A DNA stretch of 38,216 nucleotides from positions 1 through 38,216 of the forward strand of contig JAGABX010000127.1 of the NCBI GenBank assembly GCA_017614395.1, written 5' to 3'. The notes under the pieces are model-generated. The model was not told the DNA's origin, made no database searches, and was given only the letters and a program-made list of their open reading frames with translations. The position numbers and the translations under genes were made by a program. Of the stretch, positions 24,803-32,742 are shown piece by piece; the first letter of the stretch is position 1, and each line of letters starts with the position of its first letter. This DNA is from Eubacterium sp. Its GTDB lineage: Bacteria; Bacillota; Clostridia; Lachnospirales; Lachnospiraceae.

Positions 24803-25832
24803 CCGGAACATCCTCCTGTTCATCGTCCAATCCGACCGAAGCAGAGGAATTCCGTTCATCCTCCGGCTCACCTTCAACAATGATATCCTGACCATCATCC
24901 GGTTTGATCTCCGGCGGTTTACCCTGAAACTCCCGCCAGTCAAACACCGCATTTACCGAGGCTATGGCAACCTCAACCATGCTCTCGTCAGGCTCGGCTG
25001 TCGTCAAACGCTGCAGCCACATTCCCGGGCGACTGATAATATAAACCAGTTTTCCCTCATGACTTCCGAGAAATCTGATCAGCTCGTATGACAATCCGGC
25101 AATTACCGGTATCAGCAGAATTCTGAGCAACATACGCAGCCAAACCGCGCCAACCACGATAAACATGAAAAAGAGAATTGACACGACCATGACAAACAGC
25201 AAAAACGATGTCCCGCACCTGCGGTGTTCAGTTGACTGCTTCATCACATTTTCGACAGTCAGATCCTCCCCGTTCTCCACACAGTTTATTGATTTATGCT
25301 CTGCCCCGTGATACATGAACAGTCTCTTAATATCCTCAACCATCGTTATCAGTTTTACATATATTATAAAAAGTATAACACGGATAACACCCTCTATCAA
25401 GCCTCGAAGCTCCGGAGACGAAATCCACCCCTTCAATGCTTCGGCAGCAAAAAAAGGCGCAATAACAAATATCCCGATAGCAAAAATAATTGCAACTATC
25501 ATAACCAGAACCGTAGCTATGTTTTCTTTTTTTTCAGCCTTTTTTTTCTGCTCGGCAGTTTGGTTTTTCTTTTTCCCGTCGTCCTCCTCATAAAAAGAAG
25601 CAGAGTAATTCAGAACACCCATGCCCATGGTAAACGACTCGACGAAGGTAACTACGCCGCGAATGATCGGTATATCAAAAAAATTATATCTGTCACGGAG
25701 ACTTTTGCTCACTTTTTTTTGTATCTCAATCCCACCATCCGGTTTTCGAACGGCCACAGCATAATGAGCCTTATTTTTCATCATGACACCCTCGATCACG
25801 GCCTGTCCGCCGATTCCCGAATATGTCGCCAT
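24789..25832 (-). CDS. DUF1385 integral membrane protein (YqhQ-like)
   Basis: A conserved Firmicutes membrane protein of unknown biochemical role, often located between rpmE and prmC as here. The 347-residue chain starts MATYSGIGGQAVIEGVMMKNK after GGGAGG (6-nt spacing). A conserved soluble N-terminal part (RGVVTFVESFTMGMGVL) is followed by a Lys/Glu-rich loop (KKKNQTAEQKKKAEKK) and about four or five transmembrane helices. The helices flank the family motif YHGAEHKSINCVENG (residues near 190), which is rich in His, Glu and Cys and could bind a metal, and RCGTSFLLFVM. The C-terminus is an acidic tail (DEQEDVPVEDF) that also encodes the prmC ribosome binding site. Confidence 0.9.
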   Translation of the reverse strand: MATYSGIGGQAVIEGVMMKNKAHYAVAVRKPDGGIEIQKKVSKSLRDRYNFFDIPIIRGVVTFVESFTMGMGVLNYSASFYEEDDGKKKNQTAEQKKKAEKKENIATVLVMIVAIIFAIGIFVIAPFFAAEALKGWISSPELRGLIEGVIRVILFIIYVKLITMVEDIKRLFMYHGAEHKSINCVENGEDLTVENVMKQSTEHRRCGTSFLLFVMVVSILFFMFIVVGAVWLRMLLRILLIPVIAGLSYELIRFLGSHEGKLVYIISRPGMWLQRLTTAEPDESMVEVAIASVNAVFDWREFQGKPPEIKPDDGQDIIVEGEPEDERNSSASVGLDDEQEDVPVEDF

Positions 25833-25856
25833 AATGTACCTCCCAAAAAAACGTAA

Positions 25857-25887
25857 AAAGAAGGCCAAAACAAAATTGGCCTTCTTT
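25857..25887 (-). terminator. Rho-independent terminator after rpmE
   Basis: A 12-bp stem (25857-25868 with 25876-25887) with a 7-nt loop; on the minus strand the stem runs into TTTTT. T-rich sequence also follows on the plus strand, so it may work both ways. It separates rpmE from the DUF1385-prmC-prfA genes. Confidence 0.85.
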
Positions 25888-25904
25888 GTTTTCGATATAG
25901 ATAC

Positions 25905-26105
25905 CTATTTCAAGCCGTATCTGCGGTTGAACTTCTCGATAGCGCCGCGCGCCTGTGCTGCCTTCTGCTGTCCTGTATAGAACGGATGGCACTTCGAGCA
26001 TACCTCGACATGGATATCCTCCCTTGTCGATCCGGTAACGAACTCATTTCCGCAGTTACATACTACCTTTGCCTGATAGTACTCAGGATGAATTCCCTCT
26101 CTCAT
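25905..26105 (-). CDS. rpmE: Ribosomal protein L31, zinc-binding form
   Basis: A 66-residue large-subunit protein, [21 protein letters not shown]. The zinc ligands are C16, C18, C36 and C39 (VCNCGN and EVCSKCHPF), so it is the C+ type and not the zinc-free paralogue. The C-terminal FYTGQQK and [11 protein letters not shown] are typical. The RBS GAGGAGG is strong. It lies between rho and DUF1385, the normal clostridial order, with its own promoter and terminator. Confidence 0.97.
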   Translation of the reverse strand: MREGIHPEYYQAKVVCNCGNEFVTGSTREDIHVEVCSKCHPFYTGQQKAAQARGAIEKFNRRYGLK

Positions 26106-26201
26106 GATACACCTCCTCGATATATGAATGACTCTTTATGGATTACCCTAAACAACGAAATTCAGGGATATTTGGCTTCTCTTTCAAAAAAGCGCTTGCT
26201 T

Positions 26202-26230
26202 ATTATAACACTATCATGAGAAAAAAGCAA
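26202..26230 (-). promoter_or_regulatory. Promoter of rpmE
   Basis: TTGCTT (26230-26225), a 17-nt spacer and a perfect TATAAT (26207-26202) on the minus strand, directly after rho. It predicts a leader of about 90 nt before the L31 start. Confidence 0.65.
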
Positions 26231-26241
26231 GTGTTTTTTTG

Positions 26242-27756
26242 CTACAACCGCATTTTTTTGACCATTTCGATGAATTCGCGGTTATCACGGGTACGGCGGA
26301 ACATATCCGTTACCTCCTCCATCGCCTGATCCGAACGCATTCCTCCGAGCGCGCGACGGATTTTGATCACGCATTCCTGCTCATCGTCCGTCAGGAGCAA
26401 GTCCTCGCGTCTGGTGCTGGATTTCGTAATATCGATAGCGGGAAATATCCTTTTTTCCGAGAGTGACCGATCGAGAACAAGTTCCATGTTTCCTGTTCCC
26501 TTGAACTCCTCAAACACCACATCATCCATCCTGCTTCCGGTATCAACAAGAGCAGTTGCCAGAATAGTCAGGCTGCCGCCCTCTCTCATATTCCTGGCTG
26601 CGCCGAAGAACCGTTTCGGCATATGCAGCGCTGCCGGATCCAAACCACCTGAAAGTGTGCGTCCGCTGGGAGTCACAGTCAGGTTATATGCTCTGGCTAA
26701 ACGTGTGATGGAATCCAACAGGATCATCACATCCTCCCCGCTCTCCACCAAACGTTTTGCACGCTCAATTACCATCTCGGATACACGTTTATGGTTTTCG
26801 GGCAGTTCATCAAATGTCGAATAGATGACCTCCACCTGATTACCCTCTATGGATTCCTTTATATCCGTTACCTCCTCCGGACGCTCATCTATCAGCAAAA
26901 TGATCATTTTCATGTCCGGATGGTTTCTCGTAACAGCCTTTGCCACCTGTTTCAACAGTGTGGTTTTACCTGTTTTGGGCTGTGAAACGATCATGCCTCG
27001 CTGCCCCTTTCCTATAGGAGCAATCAGATCCAGCATCCTCATCGACATTCCCGTCCCCGGTGTCTCGAGGTGTATCCTTCTGTTCGGAAATATCGGAGTC
27101 AGGTTTTCAAATTTTTCACGATCGTATAAATATCCGGGAGATCGACCGTTGACTTTTTTCATATAAAGCAGGGCGCTGAATTTCTCATTCTGCGTTCTCA
27201 TGCGCAGATTCCCGGAGATAATATCACCTGTGCGCAACCCGAATCTTCGGATAAACTGAGGCGATACGTAAACATCATTCTCCCCCGGCAAATAGTTGTC
27301 ACAGCGGATGAATCCAAATCCCTCAGGCATTATCTCGAGAATTCCTTCTTTGGTAATGCCACTGTCCAGATCTCCTAGTGAGGTCGGCGCAACATCCTCA
27401 ATCGATCTCTCCCGGGCAATGGTTATCATTCCGTCAGATCCGTCACGATAACGAGATTTCTGCTGACCTCGTTCCTGACGTGACATCTCCTTCGGTTCAT
27501 GCCTTGACGCTCCCCGTGTATCCCTGTTACCAACATCTCGAGACTCTCTGGCACCGCCGGAAGATCGGTTTTCTCTGGCAGCATTCCCCTTACCACCGGT
27601 TTCATGTTTCTCCACCGGTCCAGATTCCTTTTTCGGCGAAGAAGCCTTCTGTAACATCCTGATCAAATCTGCCTTGCGCATGGATGAGTATTTTTCTATG
27701 CCTTTTTCCTGGGCAATTTCCGTCAATTCTGTCAGCGTTTTGCTATCATAGTCCAT
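26242..27756 (-). CDS. rho: Transcription termination factor Rho with disordered N-terminal insert
   Basis: Hexameric RNA-dependent ATPase that ends transcription. The 504-residue chain has a Rho_N helix domain (residues 4-38), then about 70 residues (40-108) of Arg/Gly/Ser/Glu-rich low-complexity sequence. The RNA-binding cold-shock-like domain ([29 protein letters not shown] cut by motif, about 138-190) follows, then the ATPase: Walker [12 protein letters not shown] at 258-268, [25 protein letters not shown] and the Q/R-loop region [20 protein letters not shown]. The RBS is GAGGGA. The gene starts 9 nt after the malic enzyme stop, so the two are one transcript. Confidence 0.95.
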   Translation of the reverse strand: MDYDSKTLTELTEIAQEKGIEKYSSMRKADLIRMLQKASSPKKESGPVEKHETGGKGNAARENRSSGGARESRDVGNRDTRGASRHEPKEMSRQERGQQKSRYRDGSDGMITIARERSIEDVAPTSLGDLDSGITKEGILEIMPEGFGFIRCDNYLPGENDVYVSPQFIRRFGLRTGDIISGNLRMRTQNEKFSALLYMKKVNGRSPGYLYDREKFENLTPIFPNRRIHLETPGTGMSMRMLDLIAPIGKGQRGMIVSQPKTGKTTLLKQVAKAVTRNHPDMKMIILLIDERPEEVTDIKESIEGNQVEVIYSTFDELPENHKRVSEMVIERAKRLVESGEDVMILLDSITRLARAYNLTVTPSGRTLSGGLDPAALHMPKRFFGAARNMREGGSLTILATALVDTGSRMDDVVFEEFKGTGNMELVLDRSLSEKRIFPAIDITKSSTRREDLLLTDDEQECVIKIRRALGGMRSDQAMEEVTDMFRRTRDNREFIEMVKKMRL

Positions 27757-27765
27757 ATCAATCCC

Positions 27766-28938
27766 TCATATCTTTCCAATATTAGTTTCCGTAATGTTAT
27801 CCTTTACCGCCGCACTGACCACATCCGATACCCTCGGATCAAATGCCTCAGGAATAATATGATCCTCGTCCAAATCCTTTTCATCGATTAATGACGCTAT
27901 GGCCTTTGCCGCTGCCAGCTTCATCTCCTCGGTTATCTGTTCGGCGCGCCCCTCGAGAGCGCCTCTGAACAACCCCGGAAACGCCAGAACATTATTAACC
28001 TGATTCGGAAAATCCGATCGTCCGGTTCCGATAACCCTTGCACCCGCCTGCTTTGCCAGATCAGGCATAATCTCCGGAACCGGGTTTGCCATTGCAAAAA
28101 GTATCGCATCTCGGTTCATGGAACGCACCATTTCCTGAGTTACAACACCCGGCGCCGAAACACCGATAAAAATGTCGCTACCCACCATAGCATCCACTAA
28201 TTTCCCCTTTTTGTTATCAAGGTTTGTTACAGTGAGCATCTCTCTTTTAACATCATTCAAACGATCGGAGTCTCTGTGGACTATACCGGCGCTGTCACAC
28301 AGAATCAGATGTTTGAAACCGTAACGTAACAGGAGCTTGCTGATCGCGATTCCGGCTGCGCCCGATCCGTTAACAACTATCCTGCATTCCTCCACAGGTT
28401 TTTTAACAATCTTCAGGGCATTTATGATCCCGGAGAGCACAACTATAGCCGTGCCATGCTGGTCATCATGAAAAACAGGTATGTGCAACCTCTTTTTCAA
28501 TTCCTGCTCTATTCTGAAACATCTGGGTGCTGAAATATCTTCGAGATTGATGCCTCCGAATCCCGGCGCAATCCTCACAACTGTTTCAATGATCTCATCC
28601 GTGTCCTGTGTGTCGAGGCAGATGGGAAATGCATTGACTCCCCCGAATTCACGAAACAGAACCGCTTTCCCCTCCATAACAGGCATTGCAGCCTCGGGGC
28701 CTATATTGCCCAAACCCAAAACTGCGCTGCCATCCGTTACAACCGCGACAGTGTTTGCCTTCATTGTATACCGATAAACCGCCTCACGATCCTCAGCTAT
28801 CACCTTGCAGGGTTCGGCGACTCCGGGTGTATATGCGAGTGCCAGATCCTCACTGCTCTTCACCTCACATTTCGGCGCTGTGTCAATTTTTCCGCCCCAC
28901 TCCTCATGGAGTTTGAGCGCTTTTTCCTTCATTTCCAT
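27766..28938 (-). CDS. Malic enzyme, NAD(P)-dependent, short form
   Basis: Oxidative decarboxylation of malate to pyruvate. The 390-residue product lacks the phosphotransacetylase-like C-terminal domain of MaeB. Motifs: LALAYTPGVAEPC (conserved Tyr), TDGSAVLGLGNIGPEAAMPVMEGK, CLDTQDTDEII, FHDDQHGTAIV with the metal-binding Asp pair, VVNGSGAAGIAI as the dinucleotide fold, and FAMANPVPEI. The start is ATG at 28938 with GGAGG 5 nt upstream. The upstream extension of 14 Lys-rich residues covers the promoter region and is rejected. It is followed at once by rho and is divergent from the DUF4364 gene. Confidence 0.94.
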   Translation of the reverse strand: MEMKEKALKLHEEWGGKIDTAPKCEVKSSEDLALAYTPGVAEPCKVIAEDREAVYRYTMKANTVAVVTDGSAVLGLGNIGPEAAMPVMEGKAVLFREFGGVNAFPICLDTQDTDEIIETVVRIAPGFGGINLEDISAPRCFRIEQELKKRLHIPVFHDDQHGTAIVVLSGIINALKIVKKPVEECRIVVNGSGAAGIAISKLLLRYGFKHLILCDSAGIVHRDSDRLNDVKREMLTVTNLDNKKGKLVDAMVGSDIFIGVSAPGVVTQEMVRSMNRDAILFAMANPVPEIMPDLAKQAGARVIGTGRSDFPNQVNNVLAFPGLFRGALEGRAEQITEEMKLAAAKAIASLIDEKDLDEDHIIPEAFDPRVSDVVSAAVKDNITETNIGKI

Positions 28939-28967
28939 AATTTCCTCCGCTTTTTTTATTTTTATGC

Positions 28968-28995
28968 TTGTTTTTTTCAAGAAAAAGGGTAAAAT
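28968..28995 (+). promoter_or_regulatory. Possible promoter of the DUF4364 gene
   Basis: TTGTTT (28968-28973), a 16-nt spacer and TAAAAT (28990-28995), about 30 nt before the start. The -35 overlaps the small inverted repeat CTTG/CAAG (28967-28981), which also lies in the malic enzyme leader. Confidence 0.45.
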
Positions 28996-29026
28996 AGAAT
29001 CATATCATTTTAAATGGAGATATAAT

Positions 29027-29575
29027 ATGACACCCAACCCAATAAACCTATATAAACAGATCATCATGCATATCCTGCACAGAGTCTCACTCTCTCTGCC
29101 GCAAAATGTGATAATTGATGCTATAACAGACCTTGGTTATACTGACTATATTCAGGCACAATCCGCAATCGGGGAGCTGGTAGAGTCAGGCCTTGCCGGT
29201 GAGCAAAACACCTACCATCGCACATACATAACACTGACGGAATCAGGCGAGGAAGCACGCCGTTTATTTGAAAATGAACTATCTCCGGATATCCGCAGGG
29301 AGATTGATGAATACTTGAAAAACAAACACATTAAAACCCTTGACGAAACAGCTTTATTCAGTGATTATCACAAAACCTCCGACGGGATGTATCAAACCAT
29401 ATGTTCCATACGAGACAGCTCGCATACTCTTTTTGAGGTTACTATGGCTGTATATGACGAGGATGACGCCCTGCGAATCTGCAATGCATGGGAATCACGG
29501 TCACAATCATTGTATTCTGAAGCATTGAAACTGTTGATGGGTACTGAGACAAATGATGAACAGTCAGAAAAATAG
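29027..29575 (+). CDS. DUF4364 winged-helix-like protein
   Basis: A 182-residue protein beginning MTPNPINLYKQIIMHILHRV after GGAG (7-nt spacing). The first 90 residues have a winged-helix pattern: LYKQIIMHILHR, NVIIDAITDLGYTDYIQAQSAIGELVESGLA, and YITLTESGEEARRLF as the wing and following helix. This matches the DUF4364 family of Clostridia. The second half (about 95-180) is a mixed alpha/beta domain without a motif I know. A transcription regulator is likely from the fold, but no target is established. It is divergent from malic enzyme, with 88 nt between starts, so that gene is a candidate target. Confidence 0.8.
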   Translation: MTPNPINLYKQIIMHILHRVSLSLPQNVIIDAITDLGYTDYIQAQSAIGELVESGLAGEQNTYHRTYITLTESGEEARRLFENELSPDIRREIDEYLKNKHIKTLDETALFSDYHKTSDGMYQTICSIRDSSHTLFEVTMAVYDEDDALRICNAWESRSQSLYSEALKLLMGTETNDEQSEK

Positions 29576-29636
29576 AGACACTCCAAACTCAGAAACAACA
29601 ATGTTTGTTCAAATTGCTACATTACCATATTACCTG

Positions 29637-30101
29637 TCACTTCTTCTTGTCATCCTGTAAAAAGCGCATCTTCCCGTCTTCTTTTTCTTCGTTAAATACG
29701 TTGTATATGCCCTTCTTTTTATTGCGTGCTTCTATGTTACTAATCTCTTCCTGGCATCTGTTGCAGTATTCCCCAAACCGTATTGCCATACCACACCTTG
29801 AGCAAACCAAACCGACCTCCGAATGCGGCGAAACCTGCAAACGACCGTCCTTCAATAGTTTGTTGACAACACTTCTGGGAATACCGGTACCGGCTGAAAT
29901 CTCAAACACATTGCTCGGTCCGCGTTTTTCCAAAAACTGACGTACCTTTCCGAAATCATCTAAAACCTCATGCTTGCAATCCTCACATACGTATCTGCCG
30001 GCGCCCTTGTACCGCATAATTCCGGAGCACTCGGAACAAACAATAATTGAAGGATTTATGTTATAACTATCATCATTAAATTCATCTTCCATGTATTTCA
30101 T
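29637..30101 (-). CDS. Zinc-ribbon/HTH protein related to flagellar-operon protein YvyF
   Basis: A 154-residue (or 151 if the fourth codon is used) cytoplasmic protein. An N-terminal Cys4 ribbon (CSECSGIMRYKGAGRYVCEDC) is followed by a helix-turn-helix-like segment (VRQFLEKRGPSNVFEISAGTGIPRSVVNKLLKDGRLQVSP). A second Cys4 ribbon (VCSRCGMAIRFGEYCNRC) and a basic, charged tail come last. The segment order and the phrases I-P-x-x-V-x-K-x-L-x-x-G-R-L-x-x-S-P and C-x-x-C-G match the YvyF/TIGR03826 family, which in Bacillus sits in the flgM-flgK operon. GGAGG is 1 nt from the first ATG and 10 nt from the second (30092), so 30092 may be the real start. It follows the signal-less transglycosylase gene. 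Confidence 0.72.
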   Translation of the reverse strand: MKYMEDEFNDDSYNINPSIIVCSECSGIMRYKGAGRYVCEDCKHEVLDDFGKVRQFLEKRGPSNVFEISAGTGIPRSVVNKLLKDGRLQVSPHSEVGLVCSRCGMAIRFGEYCNRCQEEISNIEARNKKKGIYNVFNEEKEDGKMRFLQDDKKK

Positions 30102-30175
30102 GCCTCCGATTTCTGCCCTTCACATTCCTGCCATTCATATGGATATAATCAATAAAACAATCTCATCAGTCTCTC

Positions 30176-30994
30176 TCACCCAACACCCAACGAGCCTAAT
30201 TCCTTATATTTTTGGTATGCACCGTAGGTCATTGTTACAGCCTGATCACCGGTCCCAACCGTGATACGTACCTGATCCCAATCCTCGTCTGTCGCCGGCG
30301 TTCCCTCATCAAACTGCTCGCTGTTTGTGACACCGGTACTTCCGCCGTCAGATTCGGAGTAATCCGAGGATACCTTCACATCCTTGTCGGGAACAGTCAC
30401 TCCCTCCTCCATAAACCTCGCTATTCTCTTCACATAATTCTGCGTTTCGGTGTAGGGTGGCACACCACCGTATTTCTGAACCGCACCGCTGCCTGCATTA
30501 TAGGCTGCAGCAGCCAGAGTAAAATTACCGTCAAACTTTTTCAAATGCGCAGCAAGAAGCTTTGCTGCCGCCATTATATTCTGTTCGGGATCAAATACAT
30601 TTGTGACACCAAACTCCTTTACCTCGTCAGGCATCAGCTGCATAATACCCTTGGCTCCTGCAGATGATACACAATTGTAATCAAAATCAGACTCCGCCTT
30701 GGCGACAGCCACGAGAAAGTCATATGAAATATCGTATTTTTCGGAGGCTTTTTTAAATACATCGTCGAGTTTGACTGTTGTCTCCGCCGATCCGCCGCCA
30801 CTCCCCTCAGTTGACTTCTTCACATGAACAGGCGCGTCAGAAACAGACTCCGTCGCTTTTTGCGAAGAAGCCTTTTTCAAAACCTCTCTGAACGGGGTAA
30901 CCTGCGACTCCTCCGGAACCGATCCGATTGGCGTATACGCCGCAGTTCCGGTGGCCGGCGTGCCTGTCACATCCGTCACGACCATTGTAGACAT
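30176..30994 (-). CDS. Lytic transglycosylase (SLT domain) without a signal peptide
   Basis: Cleaves peptidoglycan glycan strands by family role. The 272-residue protein starts MSTMVVTDVTGTPATG, after GGAGG with 6-nt spacing. The first 75 residues are low-complexity Thr/Ser/Gly/Pro with no hydrophobic export signal. The SLT domain covers about residues 77-190: catalytic E101 in AVAKAESDFDYNCVSSAGAKGIMQLMP, then NIMAAAKLL and AAAAYNAGSGAVQKYGG. A Ser/Asp-rich C-terminal region follows. Without a signal peptide it must leave by another route; flagellar-type export as for FlgJ-like muramidases is one option, supported only by the YvyF-like neighbour. Upstream extension into the 19-bp tandem repeat is rejected because the repeat is not a multiple of three. 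Confidence 0.88.
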   Translation of the reverse strand: MSTMVVTDVTGTPATGTAAYTPIGSVPEESQVTPFREVLKKASSQKATESVSDAPVHVKKSTEGSGGGSAETTVKLDDVFKKASEKYDISYDFLVAVAKAESDFDYNCVSSAGAKGIMQLMPDEVKEFGVTNVFDPEQNIMAAAKLLAAHLKKFDGNFTLAAAAYNAGSGAVQKYGGVPPYTETQNYVKRIARFMEEGVTVPDKDVKVSSDYSESDGGSTGVTNSEQFDEGTPATDEDWDQVRITVGTGDQAVTMTYGAYQKYKELGSLGVG

Positions 30995-31013
30995 AGGATT
31001 CCTCCTGTTTCGG

Positions 31014-31051
31014 GATTCATAGCGAATTGCACGATTCATAGCGAATTGCAC
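31014..31051 (-). repeat. Perfect 19-bp tandem direct repeat in the transglycosylase leader
   Basis: The 19-mer GATTCATAGCGAATTGCAC occurs at 31014-31032 and again, without mismatch or gap, at 31033-31051. Each copy holds a small inverted repeat ATTC-N5-GAAT. The pair lies between the predicted transcription start (about 31087) and the start codon at 30994, so it would be transcribed. Confidence 0.95.
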
Positions 31052-31093
31052 AAGAAAACTGCAAGAATAACAATACCTGTTCATCCGTTTTCT

Positions 31094-31122
31094 ATTCTAC
31101 CCCGAATCGACAAATAAATCAA
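31094..31122 (-). promoter_or_regulatory. Promoter of the lytic transglycosylase unit
   Basis: TTGATT (31122-31117), a 17-nt spacer and TAGAAT (31099-31094) on the minus strand, in the gap after argH. It would produce a leader of about 90 nt carrying both 19-bp repeats. Confidence 0.65.
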
Positions 31123-31142
31123 GTACTATTTTTTTCTAAAGC

Positions 31143-32519
31143 TCAGGTCTCCTGCAAATACTCTTCATTCATGGCTATCACTGCCTTCAGCGCAGTCGGT
31201 CCCGGTGCTCCTATGATATTTCTGCGTTCTACACATGTCTTCATCGAGATGGCATCATAGATGTCCTCTCCAAATGCAGGAGATGCGGATTTGTACTCCT
31301 CTATCGGCAAATCATCCAACGCAATTCCCCTGTCGATGCACTCCAGTACCAATTGACCGATTATCCCGTGCGCATCACGGAACGGAACGCCGTGGTTGAC
31401 CAGATAGTCCGCTGCATCTGTTGCATTCGTGAATCCCTGCTTTGCGCTTTTTTCCATATTCTCCGGGTGTAGAATCATTGTATCGAGCATTCCGGCACAC
31501 AGTCCCAGACATCCCTTTGCGGTGTCTATCGCGTCGAACGTCAATTCCTTGTCCTCCTGCATGTCCTTATTGTATGCGAGAGGCAATCCCTTCATCGTCG
31601 TCAGAAGCGAGATCAACGCCCCATACACCCGTCCTGTCTTGCCGCGAATTAGTTCCGCTATGTCCGGATTCTTTTTCTGTGGCATGATGGAGGAACCGGT
31701 TGAGTAAGTGTCATCCATTTCAACAAACCTGTATTCATCACTGTTCCAAAGAATAATCTCCTCGCACAGACGGCTCATATGCATCATAATTGTTGAGAGC
31801 GCCGACAGCAATTCTATCAGATAATCACGATCCGAGACCGAATCCATACTGTTGAAGGTAGGACCGTCAAACTGCAGGAGTGTCGCCGTGTCATTACGAT
31901 CAAGAGGATATGTTGTCCCCGCCAATGCGCCAGCGCCCAGCGGACAGTAATTCATACGGTCATATATATCACGCAGACGTCCCCGATCACGCCGAAACAT
32001 TTCAAAATACGCCCCCATATGATGCGCGAATGTGACAGGCTGAGCCTTCTGCAAATGCGTGAATCCCGGCATGTAGGTATCGACATTCTCCTTCATGAGA
32101 CGGTGCAATACGGCCATCAGCTCCTTCACCATATCATTCAGGGCTATGATCTCGTCACGGATATACAAACGCATATCAAGCGCCACCTGGTCATTTCTGC
32201 TGCGCCCGGTGTGCAGTTTTTTCCCTGGGTCACCTATTCTCTCGATCAGGGTTGACTCGACGAAACTATGGATATCCTCATATGATTCGTCGATCTCGAG
32301 ACTGCCACTCTCGATGTCATCAAGAATACCCTTCAGTCCCGAAACGATTGCATCCTTCTCTTCGCATGTCAGAATACCCTGTTTTTCAAGCATGGTCACA
32401 TGGGCAATGCTCCCCAGAATATCCTGTTTATAAAACCTTCTGTCAAATGTAATCGATGCATTGAAACTCTCCACGAGTTCATCTGTGTCCTTGTTAAAAC
32501 GGCCGCCCCATAATTTCAT
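31143..32519 (-). CDS. argH: Argininosuccinate lyase
   Basis: Last step of arginine synthesis: argininosuccinate to arginine and fumarate. The 458-residue protein begins MKLWGGRF and contains HTGRSRNDQVALDMR, HLQKAQPVTFAHH, and the fumarase-family signature GSSIMPQKKNPDIAELIRGKTGR with the catalytic serine loop. The RBS AAAGGAGAG is strong. argG is not adjacent, so it stands alone with its own promoter, divergent from the secreted-protein gene. Confidence 0.97.
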   Translation of the reverse strand: MKLWGGRFNKDTDELVESFNASITFDRRFYKQDILGSIAHVTMLEKQGILTCEEKDAIVSGLKGILDDIESGSLEIDESYEDIHSFVESTLIERIGDPGKKLHTGRSRNDQVALDMRLYIRDEIIALNDMVKELMAVLHRLMKENVDTYMPGFTHLQKAQPVTFAHHMGAYFEMFRRDRGRLRDIYDRMNYCPLGAGALAGTTYPLDRNDTATLLQFDGPTFNSMDSVSDRDYLIELLSALSTIMMHMSRLCEEIILWNSDEYRFVEMDDTYSTGSSIMPQKKNPDIAELIRGKTGRVYGALISLLTTMKGLPLAYNKDMQEDKELTFDAIDTAKGCLGLCAGMLDTMILHPENMEKSAKQGFTNATDAADYLVNHGVPFRDAHGIIGQLVLECIDRGIALDDLPIEEYKSASPAFGEDIYDAISMKTCVERRNIIGAPGPTALKAVIAMNEEYLQET

Positions 32520-32542
32520 GTTTTCTCTCCTTTAATCAAGAT

Positions 32543-32556
32543 TGTGTTTATACACA
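32543..32556. promoter_or_regulatory. Palindrome at the argH transcription start (operator candidate)
   Basis: TGTGTTTATACACA, with fully complementary TGTGT/ACACA arms, abuts the argH -10 box. Its position just downstream of -10 suits a repressor site. It does not closely match the usual ArgR box (TGAATAATTATTCA), so the regulator is unknown. Confidence 0.4.
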
Positions 32557-32584
32557 CTATACCACACTTTAAAAAAAAAGGCAA
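32556..32584 (-). promoter_or_regulatory. Promoter of argH
   Basis: TTGCCT (32584-32579), a 17-nt A/T-rich spacer and TATAGT (32561-32556) on the minus strand. It lies back to back with the plus-strand promoter at 32602. Confidence 0.6.
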
Positions 32585-32601
32585 AGATTCTTTTTTTCTT
32601 C

Positions 32602-32630
32602 TTGTGATTTTGTGAAAAAAGCGTTATAAT
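32602..32630 (+). promoter_or_regulatory. Promoter of the secreted C-x-x-C repeat protein
   Basis: TTGTGA (32602-32607), a 17-nt spacer and a perfect TATAAT (32625-32630). The predicted leader is about 105 nt. Confidence 0.7.
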
Positions 32631-32718
32631 GATAGATGACGAATCCATGGACGTGCCATACAGGTCGTATGTATCGGAACGTACCATCGGGCTTGAAAGA
32701 TATTTGAGGAAGAATTGA
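32629..32718 (+). other. Possible leader ORF (29 codons, or 23 from the inner ATG)
   Basis: An open frame MIDDESMDVPYRSYVSERT and on to LRKN ends at TGA (32716-32718), 24 nt before the main gene start. The outer ATG overlaps the -10 box and could not be translated from that promoter; the inner ATG at 32647 lies within the predicted leader. No good ribosome binding site precedes either, so coding is doubtful. It may be a remnant of an older gene. Confidence 0.25.
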
Positions 32719-32742
32719 TAATCGAAAGGGAGGGACATTTTT

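Noticed and set aside
24803-24952. 50-residue N-terminal extension of PrmC
   Set aside because: It lies wholly inside the DUF1385 coding region, is Arg/Met-rich and unlike PrmC N-termini; the TTG with AGGAGG fits the family start.
32631-32742. Leader of the secreted C-x-x-C protein as a riboswitch
   Set aside because: Only a small CATAC/GTATG hairpin is seen; the conserved cores of known riboswitches (for example GEMM, SAM, purine) are not recognisable.
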